From PALSA-1006 sp037140475 (lineage in GTDB: Bacteria; Pseudomonadota; Gammaproteobacteria; Burkholderiales; Gallionellaceae), in the NCBI GenBank assembly GCA_037140475.1, contig JBAXEJ010000040.1:1-21801 (forward strand): a DNA stretch of 21,801 nucleotides. Reading direction: 5' to 3'. Below are positions 7,602 through 16,019 of the stretch, piece by piece. Within the stretch, counting starts at the first letter, position 1. Each line of letters begins with the position of its first letter. Below the pieces are notes generated by a model. That model had not been told where the DNA came from. It ran no database searches and worked only from the letters and a program-made list of their open reading frames with translations. The position numbers and the translations under genes are program-made.

Positions 7602-7828
7602 CGGACATGATGATGAAAATGAATACGTCCGTTGCCCTCTCCTCAATCCTCTCCCGGGGTTGCCCTCTCCTCAATCCTCTGGTGAAACACCTAGCCATTC
7701 GACTAAGCACGGTAAAGCTGTGCAAGTCGTTGGTTATCCCGCAAACGGGCGAGGAGGCAAATGAGAAAAGCAATCGTTATTCCCTGCGGGCGAGGAGGCT
7801 AACGAATAACGCATCAAGTTAAATTACC
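7600..7828. repeat. REP/BIME-like repeat block between motC and motD
   Basis: The gap holds several nested repeats. A 22-bp direct repeat occurs at 7631-7652 and 7659-7680 (GTTGCCCTCTCCTCAATCCT followed by CT). The 13-mer CGGGCGAGGAGGC lies at 7746-7758 and 7787-7799 and is roughly the inverted partner of the first pair. CGTTATTC (7775-7782) and GAATAACG (7804-7811) form a perfect 8-bp stem. AACGGAC (7600-7606) pairs with GTCCGTT (7627-7633). Between them, GCAC and GTGC inside CGACT and GTCG arms near 7700-7730 could fold further. The pattern fits a palindromic intergenic repeat inserted into the operon. Confidence 0.6.
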
Positions 7829-8650
7829 GTGGCACTCCGCAGAAAAAGAGTTGACCGTGACAACCCCGAACGTTGGCTAATTTCCTACGCGGACTTTATT
7901 ACCCTGTTGTTTGCTTTTTTTGTGGTGATGTATGCCATTTCCTCGGTTAACGAAGGCAAGTATAAAACCCTAGGGCTCTCATTAGGTAGTGCATTTGGGG
8001 TTAAGTCTGGAAACCCAACTGAGATCGGTTTGATCCGTCTCACCGAAGAAGAAATCTACTTTAAATCCATCATTGATCGACGTAATGCCAAGCTGGCAGA
8101 AATACAGCGTAGGCATGCCGAGCGCCGCCAGCAACTGGTGAATAAGCTCAATCAGACCATGTCTAACTTTGTAAAAAACGGGCAGATGAATGTGTCGGAA
8201 ACAGCGCGTGGTGTGATGCTAGAGATTAATGCCAACACCTTGTTTGCTCAAGGTGGCGCAGATTTGGCTGCGGCAGCGCGCAATACGCTGACCGATGTGG
8301 CCAAAGTGTTAACTGACAATGAGCAAAATATTGAAGTAGAAGGGCATACCGACGATCTTCCTATCAGCACGCCACAATTTCCGTCTAACTGGGAATTGTC
8401 TTCAGCGCGAGCAAGTAGCGTTGTGCGCTTGTTTATTGATCATGGGGTGCAGGCTAAACGTTTGTCAGCAGTGGGGTCGGCAGACAATCATCCGGTGGTG
8501 AATAATGATTCTGTTGAGGGGCGCACGCGTAATCGTCGTGTCACGATTACGGTACTGAATGATGATTCCTCACGTGATGCGCAAGAGACAATTGTGAGCG
8601 CGACTGAAGCCGCCAGTGGCATAGCGCAAGCGCTGGGAAGCAAGCCTTAA
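7829..8650 (+). CDS. motD: MotB-family stator protein (MotD type) with OmpA-like domain
   Basis: This 273-residue partner of MotC anchors the stator to peptidoglycan. A short basic N-terminus precedes the single membrane helix in ERWLISYADFITLLFAFF. Asp22 in the YAD motif is the expected ion-binding residue. The periplasmic part has a plug and linker (about 60-125) and an OmpA/MotB domain with VEGHTDDLPI, SNWELSSARA and EGRTRNRRVTI. The start must be the GTG at 7829, since an in-frame stop lies three codons upstream and the next ATG is inside the membrane helix. I see no ribosome site at normal spacing. The nearest GAGGAGG lies about 30 bases upstream in the repeat block. Confidence 0.92.
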   Translation: MALRRKRVDRDNPERWLISYADFITLLFAFFVVMYAISSVNEGKYKTLGLSLGSAFGVKSGNPTEIGLIRLTEEEIYFKSIIDRRNAKLAEIQRRHAERRQQLVNKLNQTMSNFVKNGQMNVSETARGVMLEINANTLFAQGGADLAAAARNTLTDVAKVLTDNEQNIEVEGHTDDLPISTPQFPSNWELSSARASSVVRLFIDHGVQAKRLSAVGSADNHPVVNNDSVEGRTRNRRVTITVLNDDSSRDAQETIVSATEAASGIAQALGSKP

Positions 8651-8898
8651 GTTTTATTCAAATCCCTAAATTCACAAAAGTCCTTTCGATGAGAGTCCAA
8701 GTCTCGTCAATGATCTTCAATTTATTCGCTGTATCCCACTATTCCAGTAGGACTTAATTAGCTGTGTTAATTGGCTATGTTAGCGTAAGCTTATAGACGA
8801 AGTGGTTAGAAACACTAAATACAGTTAAATCGCGACTCTGGGCCTGATTCACAAAGTAGTGGCATGCAGATGAGTTTCGGCAATAGGTGCTTTTTTTG
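8651..8898. other. Intergenic region, probable start of the 13-gene operon
   Basis: No gene is visible. GATGAGA (8688-8694) and TCTCGTC (8702-8708) form a modest stem without a T-run, so it is at best a weak terminator for motD. TTGGCT (8771-8776) and TATAGA (8792-8797) are promoter-like but only 15 bases apart. All genes from 8899 to 20055 overlap or lie within 12 bases of each other, so their main promoter should be here. Confidence 0.35.
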
Positions 8899-9396
8899 AT
8901 GCAAAGAGTTCTAAGTTTCATCTTGCTGTTTACTACGCTGGTTCTTTTCTGGGTCTGGCTTAATGGTTCTCTCGCTGGCGATGTGCTTGCCGTTGGCCTG
9001 ATTGCTTCTTTTGTCATCGCGGTGATGTTCAAGGGGGGGCTCTCCGCTTTTTCCGACTTACATCCCACGCCACGCGCCATCGGTTTTTCGGTGCTGTATG
9101 TCTTTTTCTTCTTCAAAGAGTTAGTCAAATCCAATCTAAGTTTGGCGGCCATTGTGCTTGCGCCAGGATTACCGCTGACGCCCGGCATTGTCAAAGTACG
9201 TACCAAGTTAAAAAGTCGCATGGGACGCATGTTATTGGCTAACTCCATTACTTTGACTCCCGGAACTCTCACCGTGGAAATGACCGGCGAATGGCTTTAT
9301 ATCCATTGCGTCACCGTGAATTCGACAGATACCGATTTGGCAACGGCTAACATCGTTGCTGGTTTTGAGCGCTATCTTGAGGTGATGTATGGCTGA
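8899..9396 (+). CDS. mrpE: MrpE/MnhE-like antiporter subunit
   Basis: This 165-residue protein of the MrpE/MnhE/MbhA family is a small membrane subunit of multisubunit Na+(K+)/H+ antiporters and related energy-converting complexes. Two or three N-terminal membrane segments (about 1-75) lead to FFFFKELVKSNL and a soluble C-terminal part with LLANSITLTPGTLTVEM, the family's best-known stretch. I prefer ATG 8899, which has AGGTG about 9 bases upstream. GTG 8887 would add four residues. It is the first gene of the operon and overlaps mrpF by 8 bases. The E-F-G order matches the mbhABC genes of archaeal Mbh complexes. Confidence 0.9.
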   Translation: MQRVLSFILLFTTLVLFWVWLNGSLAGDVLAVGLIASFVIAVMFKGGLSAFSDLHPTPRAIGFSVLYVFFFFKELVKSNLSLAAIVLAPGLPLTPGIVKVRTKLKSRMGRMLLANSITLTPGTLTVEMTGEWLYIHCVTVNSTDTDLATANIVAGFERYLEVMYG

Positions 9397-9649
9397 GTTT
9401 CTTGTTTATGTTGCAGCGATACTAACGGGCCTCGCTTTCTTGTTGGCACTTTATCGATTTTTCAAAGGCCCGTCGGCGGCCGATCGTGTGGTGGCATACG
9501 ATGTGCTGACCATCGTCGCCATCACCGGCATTGTCTTCACTGCATTAGCTGAGGGGCGTGGCATTTATCTTGATGTGGCACTGGTTTATGCGTTGCTATC
9601 CTTTCTGGGTGTGATTGTAGTCGCGCGTTATTTGGAGCGAGGGCTATGA
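9389..9649 (+). CDS. mrpF: MrpF/MnhF-like antiporter subunit
   Basis: This 86-residue protein has three predicted membrane helices. The family motif KGPSAADRVVAYDVL (about residues 26-40) follows the first helix, and YLDVALVYALLSFLGVIVVARYLERG ends the protein. It corresponds to MrpF/MbhB, a small structural subunit beside MrpE and MrpG in the peripheral part of the antiporter module. Overlaps with its neighbours (8 bases upstream, 4 downstream) indicate translational coupling. Full length and ordinary. Confidence 0.92.
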   Translation: MAEFLVYVAAILTGLAFLLALYRFFKGPSAADRVVAYDVLTIVAITGIVFTALAEGRGIYLDVALVYALLSFLGVIVVARYLERGL

Positions 9650-9987
9650 CCGATACGGCACTTTCTATATTTGGCGGTTTCCTACTTGTTGCCGGTGCGG
9701 CCTTCTTGCTATTGGGTAGCTTAGGGCTGGTGCGCATGCCAGATCTTTTTAATCGCATTCAGGCCGGAACCAAGGCGACTACCTTGGGTACGCTATTGAC
9801 GTTGGCCGGGGCGGCTTGTCTTCAGCCGGCATGGGGTTTGAAACTGTTGCTGATTGGATTGTTTGTGTTGCTCACTAACCCACTCTCCTCGCAGGTAATG
9901 GCGCGTGCAGCACACCGCATGGGTATCGAAAAGTCACAACTTACGATGGTCGATCATCTGGCTGAAGATACCGGAGAGAAATCATGA
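9646..9987 (+). CDS. mrpG: MrpG/MnhG-like antiporter subunit
   Basis: This 113-residue protein of the MrpG/MnhG/MbhC family has three membrane helices. The conserved segment is LLLGSLGLVRMPDLFNRIQ and then GTKATTLG. The hydrophilic tail (about 85-113) ends in an acidic stretch. It completes the E-F-G trio. Its start and stop each overlap the neighbouring gene by 4 bases. No oddity is visible. Confidence 0.92.
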   Translation: MTDTALSIFGGFLLVAGAAFLLLGSLGLVRMPDLFNRIQAGTKATTLGTLLTLAGAACLQPAWGLKLLLIGLFVLLTNPLSSQVMARAAHRMGIEKSQLTMVDHLAEDTGEKS

Positions 9988-10277
9988 GCGTTTTAATGCT
10001 GGCGATGGCCGTAGTACTGTGTATTGCTATTTTGGTGGCGGCGATTGTTTCGATTCAGGTCAAGGGCGACAAAAGTATGCCGATCGCTATTCTCGCCGCG
10101 GGTCTGGTGAGTCTGCTTGCCTCTGTTCTCTTTTTGATTTTGGCCTCTCCCGATGTGGCAATGACTGAAGCTGCGATTGGCGGAGGGCTTAGTACCTTCC
10201 TGTTTTTCTTTGTACTTGCGCGGATGCGCAGTGGCGAGCAAACCGAGCGTGAGCATAGCGGGGTGAATCATGATTAA
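9984..10277 (+). CDS. MbhD-like (DUF4040) membrane subunit
   Basis: This 97-residue protein has three membrane helices and the DUF4040 hallmark SPDVAMTEAAIG, also found in the C-terminal part of MrpA and in MbhD of archaeal hydrogenases. It is related to the first half of complex I NuoJ. In canonical Mrp systems this domain is fused to MrpA. Here it stands alone, as in Mbh and Mbx complexes, which is one reason to assign the operon to that branch. The C-terminal tail is charged. It overlaps the next gene by 8 bases. Confidence 0.85.
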   Translation: MSVLMLAMAVVLCIAILVAAIVSIQVKGDKSMPIAILAAGLVSLLASVLFLILASPDVAMTEAAIGGGLSTFLFFFVLARMRSGEQTEREHSGVNHD

Positions 10278-10968
10278 GCGCATCATCGCTTTGGCTTTAC
10301 TCATTGGTGTGGGGCTCATTTTTACTACGCTGATGGTGACTTATGAGCCTGACGCAAATCTTAATCTTACCGCACGCTACTACGCGGAACATACGGCAAG
10401 TGATGTGGGTTCGGCCAATATTGTTACCGCTATCGTGGTGACTTATCGTGGACTAGATACCTTGGGCGAGGTCACCGTGCTGTTTCTTGCTTCTAGCATC
10501 ATCGGGTTGGTGTTGTCTCTCGGTAAAAAACAGAATAAAACCCTACGCAACCTTGTTCCTGTGGGCGAGCTACTGACTACGGGTAATCTCTATCTTGCCC
10601 CGATTATCATGTTGTTAGGCGTCTATGTATTTGTGAATGGCCATTTGACGCCGGGCGGAGGGTTTCAAGGGGGCGCGATCATCGCTTCGAGCATGTTGTT
10701 GCTCTTGCTCGCTGACCCGCTTAAGCAGTTTAGCCATACGCTGATATCTCTGGTCGAATCTCTCTCGGGCTTTGTTTACGTTGCACTCGGTGTATTGGGA
10801 ATCGTTTTGGCGGGTAGCTTCCTCGACAATCGCATTTTGCCGCTAGGTCATTTTGGCGATCTGATTTCGGCGGGGGCAATCCCGTTAATCTATTCACTTA
10901 TCGGCCTCAAGGTTGGAGCCGAGTTCTCTTCAATGCTTGCCAACTTGTCTGAAATGGAGGACTTGTAA
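10270..10968 (+). CDS. MbhE-MrpB (MbhF) fused membrane subunit
   Basis: This 232-residue protein joins two units that are often separate. Residues 1 to about 95 look like MbhE, the NuoJ-like half with NIVTAIVVTYRGLDTLGE. Residues of about 96-232 are an MrpB/MnhB domain with the signature GHLTPGGGFQGG and four membrane helices. The C-terminus (KVGAEFSSMLANLSE) is also family-like. The fused form is shared with several bacterial Mrp-like loci. By family, the subunit lies between the antiporter core and the MrpC/NuoK subunit. Its stop overlaps the next start by one base (TAATG). Confidence 0.85.
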   Translation: MIKRIIALALLIGVGLIFTTLMVTYEPDANLNLTARYYAEHTASDVGSANIVTAIVVTYRGLDTLGEVTVLFLASSIIGLVLSLGKKQNKTLRNLVPVGELLTTGNLYLAPIIMLLGVYVFVNGHLTPGGGFQGGAIIASSMLLLLLADPLKQFSHTLISLVESLSGFVYVALGVLGIVLAGSFLDNRILPLGHFGDLISAGAIPLIYSLIGLKVGAEFSSMLANLSEMEDL

Positions 10969-11324
10969 TGGCCTATATTGCAATGGCAACCGGGTTTTTA
11001 CTGATTCTCATCGGTTTTTATGGGGCACTAACAAACCGTAATTTGCTACGAATGATCGTTGCTTTCACCATCGCAGATAGCGGAATTAACATTGTAATTA
11101 TCGCAATTGGTTACATGCATGGCCGCACCGCGCCGATATTGGATGCGGTGGTACCTGCGGCAGAAGCTCTAAATCGCATTATCGATCCAGTGCCTCAAGC
11201 ATTAGTGCTTACCGCGATTGTGATTGGAGTCGGCGTGACGGCGCTGATGCTTGCTTTTGCCTACAAGCTTTATGAACGTAAAGGCACGCTTGATATTGCA
11301 AAGTTCACGGAGCTTAAATGGTAA
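10968..11324 (+). CDS. mrpC: MrpC/NuoK-like membrane subunit
   Basis: This 118-residue protein has three helices and is homologous to MrpC/MnhC/MbhG and complex I NuoK. GFLLILIGFYGALTNRNLLR and the pattern TIADSGINIVIIAIGYM are typical of the family. The loop DPVPQALVLTAIVIGVGVTALMLA is its strongest signature. The intramembrane acidic residue used by NuoK for proton transfer has its nearest counterpart in the TIADSGIN helix, where aspartate stands. It overlaps the next gene by 7 bases. Confidence 0.9.
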   Translation: MAYIAMATGFLLILIGFYGALTNRNLLRMIVAFTIADSGINIVIIAIGYMHGRTAPILDAVVPAAEALNRIIDPVPQALVLTAIVIGVGVTALMLAFAYKLYERKGTLDIAKFTELKW

Positions 11325-14300
11325 ACGCGCTTTATATTGTTGTTGTAGCGCTGGCCGCTGCTTTTCTGCTTGGATTTGTTAGTCCTGCGCGTCGCGGCGT
11401 CGCTTATGCCATCACGCTTTCTGCGCTAGCGTTGATGAGTTGGATTTCTGCTGGTTGGGTGTGGGCGTTTGCGTTTAATCAGGCTACGCCAATCGATTTT
11501 CTAACAGGGGGGGCGACGCCACCCTTTGCTATTAATTTCCGAATGGGTTTGCCTGAAGCAACGCTAACCTTGTTGGTCAGTCTGACAGGCCTATTCTCGG
11601 CACTCTATTTGCAGGATGTTTTATTTAAACTAGGTCAACGTGCAATGGCGGTGTTGCTAGTGGCCGTGATGGCATTGAGTGGCATCATTCTTACGCGAGA
11701 TCTGTTCAATATGTTTGTGTTTTTTGAACTGGCGATTATCTCTACGGCAGGCCTCATGTTGCTCTCGGATGATGCACGTGCTTTAGCTGCCGGTTTCAAG
11801 TATTTAATCATTTCACAAATGTTATCGATCTTTTTTCTGGTCGGCATCATCTTCGCGTATCACGCAACCGGAACGCTTAATATTGATGGCTTAGCGGCCG
11901 CCTCACTGGGATTAAAGGCAGGTGGGGCAATTGCTTTCTTCTTCCTCTTTATCGCCGTTGTTGCCGAGTTGAAACCCTTTCCTGCGAACGGCTGGGCGCT
12001 TGATCTGTACGAGTCAGCGCATCCTGCTTTTTCTGCAATTTTTTCTGCGGCCACCAGCAGTACAGTCATTTACGCCGTTGATAAACTTTTGCTCATCGGT
12101 GGGGCTGAATGGCTACCGATGGCGACAGGCATCGGCATCATCACATTCCTAGCCGCTAATCTTTTTGCTTTGCCGCAGACGAATGATCGCCGTTTGCTCG
12201 GTTATTCTTCTATTGCGCAAACAGGCCTTATCCTAGTTGTGTTGGGCCAGCGTGACATACTGGGCGATAGCGTGCTGTTTATTGCTGGCGGTTTACTGTT
12301 TTCTCACGCCATCGCTAAAGCGGGTCTAAACTGGATTTCAGGGTTGGTCGAAGGACGTGAGTTGCCAGATTGGGCGGTGCTACGAAGCCGGCCGATGTTC
12401 ATTTTTGCCTTCGTTACTTTTATCGCGATGCTTAGTGGCCTGCCTCCTTTTCCTAGTTTCTACGCTAAGTGGGAAATGGTGCACATCTTGGCTGGTGAGG
12501 GACGTATCGCCCTGCTCGCACTCATCTTAATTGGCTTATTGATTGAGGCTGGCTATTTGTTCCGTTGGTTTGGCTACATCATGAAACGTGAAGTCAGTGC
12601 TCAATCTGTAAATTGTTCTCCTTTCCAATACGCGCCAATTTTGGCAGCAGCACTTGGCAGTTGGGCACTCGGCTACGCTTGGGGTGAATTGTCTAACCAG
12701 TATTTCGGTCGAGACAATCTACTGCTGTCGATACCGCTGTTATTTGCTCTCGCTTTCCTATTATTTGAATGGATGTCTGCGTGGGCAAAAAACACCGTGG
12801 CGATTGCCGGCCTAACGATTTTCTTTTATCTCACCTATTTAGAATACGATCCGCTACGCATGATTTTTGCCATCATCTTTATGATTGGTGGCGCGGTGAT
12901 TTTTCTGGCGAGTTACCACGCGCATGGCCGACGCATCGGTTTCTATCCGGCTGCGATGCTCATGTTTGCAGGGCTTGTGCTACTCATTCGTGCGACAGAT
13001 ACATTCAGTTTCTTTGCAGCATGGGAATTGTTAACGGTCGGCTCTTACTTCTTAATATTGCGCGGCAAGCATTCAGAGCCGCATGCACTTTCTTATATTA
13101 TTTTCTCGCTAGGCGGTGCTTTTCTGATTCTCGCCGGCTTCGCATTAGCAGCACAGGGCGCACCCCAATTTAATATCGCGGCTCTGGCACAGTTGACGCA
13201 GCCTTTGGCGCCTTGGGTGTTTTTGTTGTTGGCGATCGGCTTTATGACAAAGACCGCGGCAATTGGTTTGCATATCTGGTTGCCTGGCGCGCACGGTGAG
13301 GCAGAGACAGACGTCTCACCCATGGTCTCTGGCATTTTGCTTAAGGCGGGTCTGTTTGGTTTGATTGTCTTGCTGATGACGATGGGCAAGCAGCAACTCT
13401 ATGGGGTTGAGCTCACCTATGTGATGCTGTGGATTGGAGCTCTGTCAGCCTTGTTGGGTAATTTGATGGCGATCTTCCAAGAAGATGCTAAACGTCTGTT
13501 AGCTTATTCTTCCATTGGGCAAATGGGCTATGCGCTGTTTGGTTTGGCGTTGATGAACCATCTTGGTTGGTTGATGGCGTTACTATTTGTCATCAATCAC
13601 TACATCTACAAGTCTATGCTGTTTCTCTCAGCAGGCGGTGTGGCGAAACGCACAGGTACGCGCGACATGTATCGTATGGGCGGCTTGATAACATTGATGC
13701 CGCTGTCCTTTATTGCAACGTTGATCGGCATTATTGCAGTCTCGGGTGTCCCACCACTATCGGGTTTCGGCGGACGTTGGATTTTTTACAATGCCATTCT
13801 TTCTTCTGAATATCGTTTGCCGATGGTGGTCATTTTCTTGGCCGGACCGATCGCTTTCCTCTATCTGTTCCGACTCATTCACACCATTTTCTTGGGTCAG
13901 TTAAAGGATGAGCATCGCAAACTGAAAGAGGCGCCTTTCTGGATTATTTTGCCGCAGATGATTTATGTTGCATTGCTACTGATTTTTGCGGTGGCGCCTG
14001 GCATTGCTTTGCGACGCGTTGATGCCTATCTAAATCAGATCTTCCCAGAGGGGGGCTTGCAGTGGGCGGGCAATGAGATCACCAGTAACTATGGCTATTG
14101 GAATCCTGTCGCGATTATGATTATCGTTGCGGTGATTTTCGGCACGCTGTTCGCGTGGCTGTTGTTTGTAAACCGCAGGGCGCAAAAGGTTAAGCAGTTC
14201 AACATCGTATTTGCTGGCGAACGCCCCTATCGACCTGAAACAACGCATTTTGCATGGAACTTTTTTGCGCCCTATCGCAAAGCACTGGGCTTCCTCGTGC

Positions 14301-14455
14301 AACCTTTTGCAACGCGTTTTTGGGAGGCCATCACCAATATCTTGCACACTGCGGGTGATCTGTCTCGACGGCTCTACAACGGCAACGGTCAAAGCTATGC
14401 ATTTCACTTGCTTGCCTTTGTCGTGATGGCTTATTTAATGCGGATGGGAGCTTAA
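11318..14455 (+). CDS. Tandem-fused antiporter subunit with two NuoL/MrpD-type domains
   Basis: This 1045-residue membrane protein contains two proton/cation-antiporter-like domains of the MrpD/MrpA/NuoLMN family, normally separate subunits. Domain 1 (about 1-430) has Glu137 in FVFFELAIIS, Lys219 in a divergent ELKPFPANGW segment, Arg291/Arg292 in RRLLGYSSIAQTG where lysine is usual, and Lys334. Domain 2 (about 500-930) is canonical: Glu570 in AAWELLTVGS, Lys645 in MTKTAAIGLHIWLPGAHGE, Lys725 in KRLLAYSSIGQMG and Lys765 in NHYIYKSMLF. A C-terminal extension (about 945-1045) looks like the lateral helix and final helix of NuoL/MbhI-type subunits. It should be the ion-translocating core of the complex. 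The reading frame is open throughout. Confidence 0.85.
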   Translation: MVNALYIVVVALAAAFLLGFVSPARRGVAYAITLSALALMSWISAGWVWAFAFNQATPIDFLTGGATPPFAINFRMGLPEATLTLLVSLTGLFSALYLQDVLFKLGQRAMAVLLVAVMALSGIILTRDLFNMFVFFELAIISTAGLMLLSDDARALAAGFKYLIISQMLSIFFLVGIIFAYHATGTLNIDGLAAASLGLKAGGAIAFFFLFIAVVAELKPFPANGWALDLYESAHPAFSAIFSAATSSTVIYAVDKLLLIGGAEWLPMATGIGIITFLAANLFALPQTNDRRLLGYSSIAQTGLILVVLGQRDILGDSVLFIAGGLLFSHAIAKAGLNWISGLVEGRELPDWAVLRSRPMFIFAFVTFIAMLSGLPPFPSFYAKWEMVHILAGEGRIALLALILIGLLIEAGYLFRWFGYIMKREVSAQSVNCSPFQYAPILAAALGSWALGYAWGELSNQYFGRDNLLLSIPLLFALAFLLFEWMSAWAKNTVAIAGLTIFFYLTYLEYDPLRMIFAIIFMIGGAVIFLASYHAHGRRIGFYPAAMLMFAGLVLLIRATDTFSFFAAWELLTVGSYFLILRGKHSEPHALSYIIFSLGGAFLILAGFALAAQGAPQFNIAALAQLTQPLAPWVFLLLAIGFMTKTAAIGLHIWLPGAHGEAETDVSPMVSGILLKAGLFGLIVLLMTMGKQQLYGVELTYVMLWIGALSALLGNLMAIFQEDAKRLLAYSSIGQMGYALFGLALMNHLGWLMALLFVINHYIYKSMLFLSAGGVAKRTGTRDMYRMGGLITLMPLSFIATLIGIIAVSGVPPLSGFGGRWIFYNAILSSEYRLPMVVIFLAGPIAFLYLFRLIHTIFLGQLKDEHRKLKEAPFWIILPQMIYVALLLIFAVAPGIALRRVDAYLNQIFPEGGLQWAGNEITSNYGYWNPVAIMIIVAVIFGTLFAWLLFVNRRAQKVKQFNIVFAGERPYRPETTHFAWNFFAPYRKALGFLVQPFATRFWEAITNILHTAGDLSRRLYNGNGQSYAFHLLAFVVMAYLMRMGA

Positions 14456-14456
14456 A

Positions 14457-15362
14457 ATGCAGTTTGATTGGATGAAAATCCCCTACGCCCTGCTGACGCT
14501 ATTCATCGTCGTCAATTATGGATTTTTACTAAACGCCTTTATTCAAAAAATTGGCGCGCGTGCAGGACGCCGTCACGGCATTCCGATTTGGCAAAACTAC
14601 ATCGATATGATTAAAAACTACGGCCTGCGTTCGTCCATCACGCATGGTGCGATGTTCTATCTTGGGCCTGTGTTTCGCTTGTCAGGCGGAGTGGGTTTGC
14701 TTTTATTTGTGCCGACGATCTACGGCTCTTACATGTTCTCGAATCTCTCCTTTGCGGGTGATTTGATTCTAGCGCTGTATTTTATTTTCTTCGGTACGCT
14801 GGGCATGGCACTGGGGGCGGGCGAGAGCGGTCATCCACATGCCGCGATTGGTGTTTCACGTGGTCTTGCGCAAGTGTCTACTGCGGAGCTCCCTTTCGCG
14901 CTAGCGGTGTTCGCTGTTGCGCTGCAATACCACACCCTGTCTGTCACTGAGATTGTCGCCGCACAGCAGGGTGGGATTCAGCATTGGACGTTGCTCACTA
15001 ATCCACTTGCCGTTGCGGCAGCGATGCTCGGCTTCTTGGGTTCAATGATGCGGCCGCCGTTTGATGTGGTCATCGCGCCACAGGAAATACCGATTGGCCC
15101 GCCCACTGAGTATCACTCCTCTTATCTTGCCTTGATGCAGACCAATCGTGCGATCTTCCCGATTGCCAAAATTGTGATCTACATGAACTTATTTTTTGGT
15201 GGGGCGAGTGATTGGCCGACTTTCTTTTTCAAGGTATTTTTGATTTACCTGTGGTCGGCTTTTGTAGGCGTCGTTTTCCCGCGCTTCCGTGTTGAGCAGT
15301 CGATTCGCTGGTTCCTGATCTGGGCAGTTCCGCTGGGTATCTTATCAATCGTATTGGTGTGA
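14457..15362 (+). CDS. NuoH-like membrane anchor subunit
   Basis: This 301-residue protein of the NuoH/MbhM/HyfC family has about eight membrane helices. It links the soluble electron-transfer arm to the ion-pumping subunits. Visible family features are the acidic loop VSTAELPFALAVFAVAL, the ARGLAQ-like SRGLAQ stretch and the proline-rich loop MRPPFDVVIAPQEIPIGPPTEY. The last corresponds to the quinone-cavity loop of complex I with PFD and E-rich residues. It starts one base after the antiporter fusion stop. In Mbh this subunit comes late in the operon, while here it precedes the small subunit. Confidence 0.88.
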   Translation: MQFDWMKIPYALLTLFIVVNYGFLLNAFIQKIGARAGRRHGIPIWQNYIDMIKNYGLRSSITHGAMFYLGPVFRLSGGVGLLLFVPTIYGSYMFSNLSFAGDLILALYFIFFGTLGMALGAGESGHPHAAIGVSRGLAQVSTAELPFALAVFAVALQYHTLSVTEIVAAQQGGIQHWTLLTNPLAVAAAMLGFLGSMMRPPFDVVIAPQEIPIGPPTEYHSSYLALMQTNRAIFPIAKIVIYMNLFFGGASDWPTFFFKVFLIYLWSAFVGVVFPRFRVEQSIRWFLIWAVPLGILSIVLV

Positions 15363-15368
15363 GATGAC

Positions 15369-16010
15369 ATGAAAGATGAATTAAAAATACGTGTTGTTAA
15401 AGGGCCGGATGGCGTCGAGTTTGAGGTCGAGCCACTGAAAGACTACTACTGCGAAGCAGCGCCTACGGTGATGCCAGCGGCCTACATTAAAGTCGTTGAA
15501 GATCTATTTAACTGGGCGCGCTCCGAATCAATTTGGATTCTGGGTTTTGGCACGGGTTGCGGTGCGATTGAGATGCGCCCGCTGATGACACCGCGCTTTG
15601 ATGCCTATCGTTTTGGCGTGCAATGGCGACCAACCCCTCGTCAGGCTAACTTGTTTGTGATTTCCGGTTACCTGTCGACCAAGACACTCAAGCGCGCTAT
15701 TCGCTCATACGAGCAAATGCAAAATCCAAAATATGTAATAGGCCTCGGCTCCTGCACCATTAATGGTGGGATGTATTGGGATTCTTACAACACCATTAAG
15801 CGCTTGGATGACTATCTACCGGTTGATCTTTATATCGCGGGCTGCATGCCGAGACCCGAGGCATTGTTAGCTGGCTTTCAGGATATGAAGAAACTCATTC
15901 GTACCGGCAAGGCCGAAGGCGCAAACCTCTACGCCGAAAATTTTGAGTGGTACAAGGCAAACCAAAAGCGTGTCATTCACGATTGGGATATGCCTGACTA
16001 CAACTGGTAA
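15369..16010 (+). CDS. NuoB/hydrogenase small-subunit-like protein lacking one N2 cysteine
   Basis: This 213-residue homologue of NuoB/MbhJ would carry the terminal 4Fe-4S cluster (N2). The match to NuoB is clear around RFGVQWRPTPRQANLFVISG, YVIGLGSCTINGGMY and PVDLYIAGCMPRPEALL. Complex I uses an adjacent Cys-Cys pair plus two later cysteines. Here the pair reads Cys64-Gly65 (GTGCGAIEM), followed by Cys129 and Cys159, so only three of the four ligands are obvious. Cys28 near the N-terminus could substitute, or another ligand could serve. It sits 6 bases after the NuoH-like gene. The C-terminal tail, rich in Trp and Asn, is not typical of NuoB. Confidence 0.88.
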   Translation: MKDELKIRVVKGPDGVEFEVEPLKDYYCEAAPTVMPAAYIKVVEDLFNWARSESIWILGFGTGCGAIEMRPLMTPRFDAYRFGVQWRPTPRQANLFVISGYLSTKTLKRAIRSYEQMQNPKYVIGLGSCTINGGMYWDSYNTIKRLDDYLPVDLYIAGCMPRPEALLAGFQDMKKLIRTGKAEGANLYAENFEWYKANQKRVIHDWDMPDYNW

Positions 16011-16019
16011 AGCTTAATC

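Noticed and set aside
7607..7822. 71-residue open frame between motC and motD
   Set aside because: It consists of the repeat block itself, has no good ribosome site and no recognisable protein pattern.
8688..8708. Intrinsic terminator after motD
   Set aside because: The stem is short and is not followed by a run of T.
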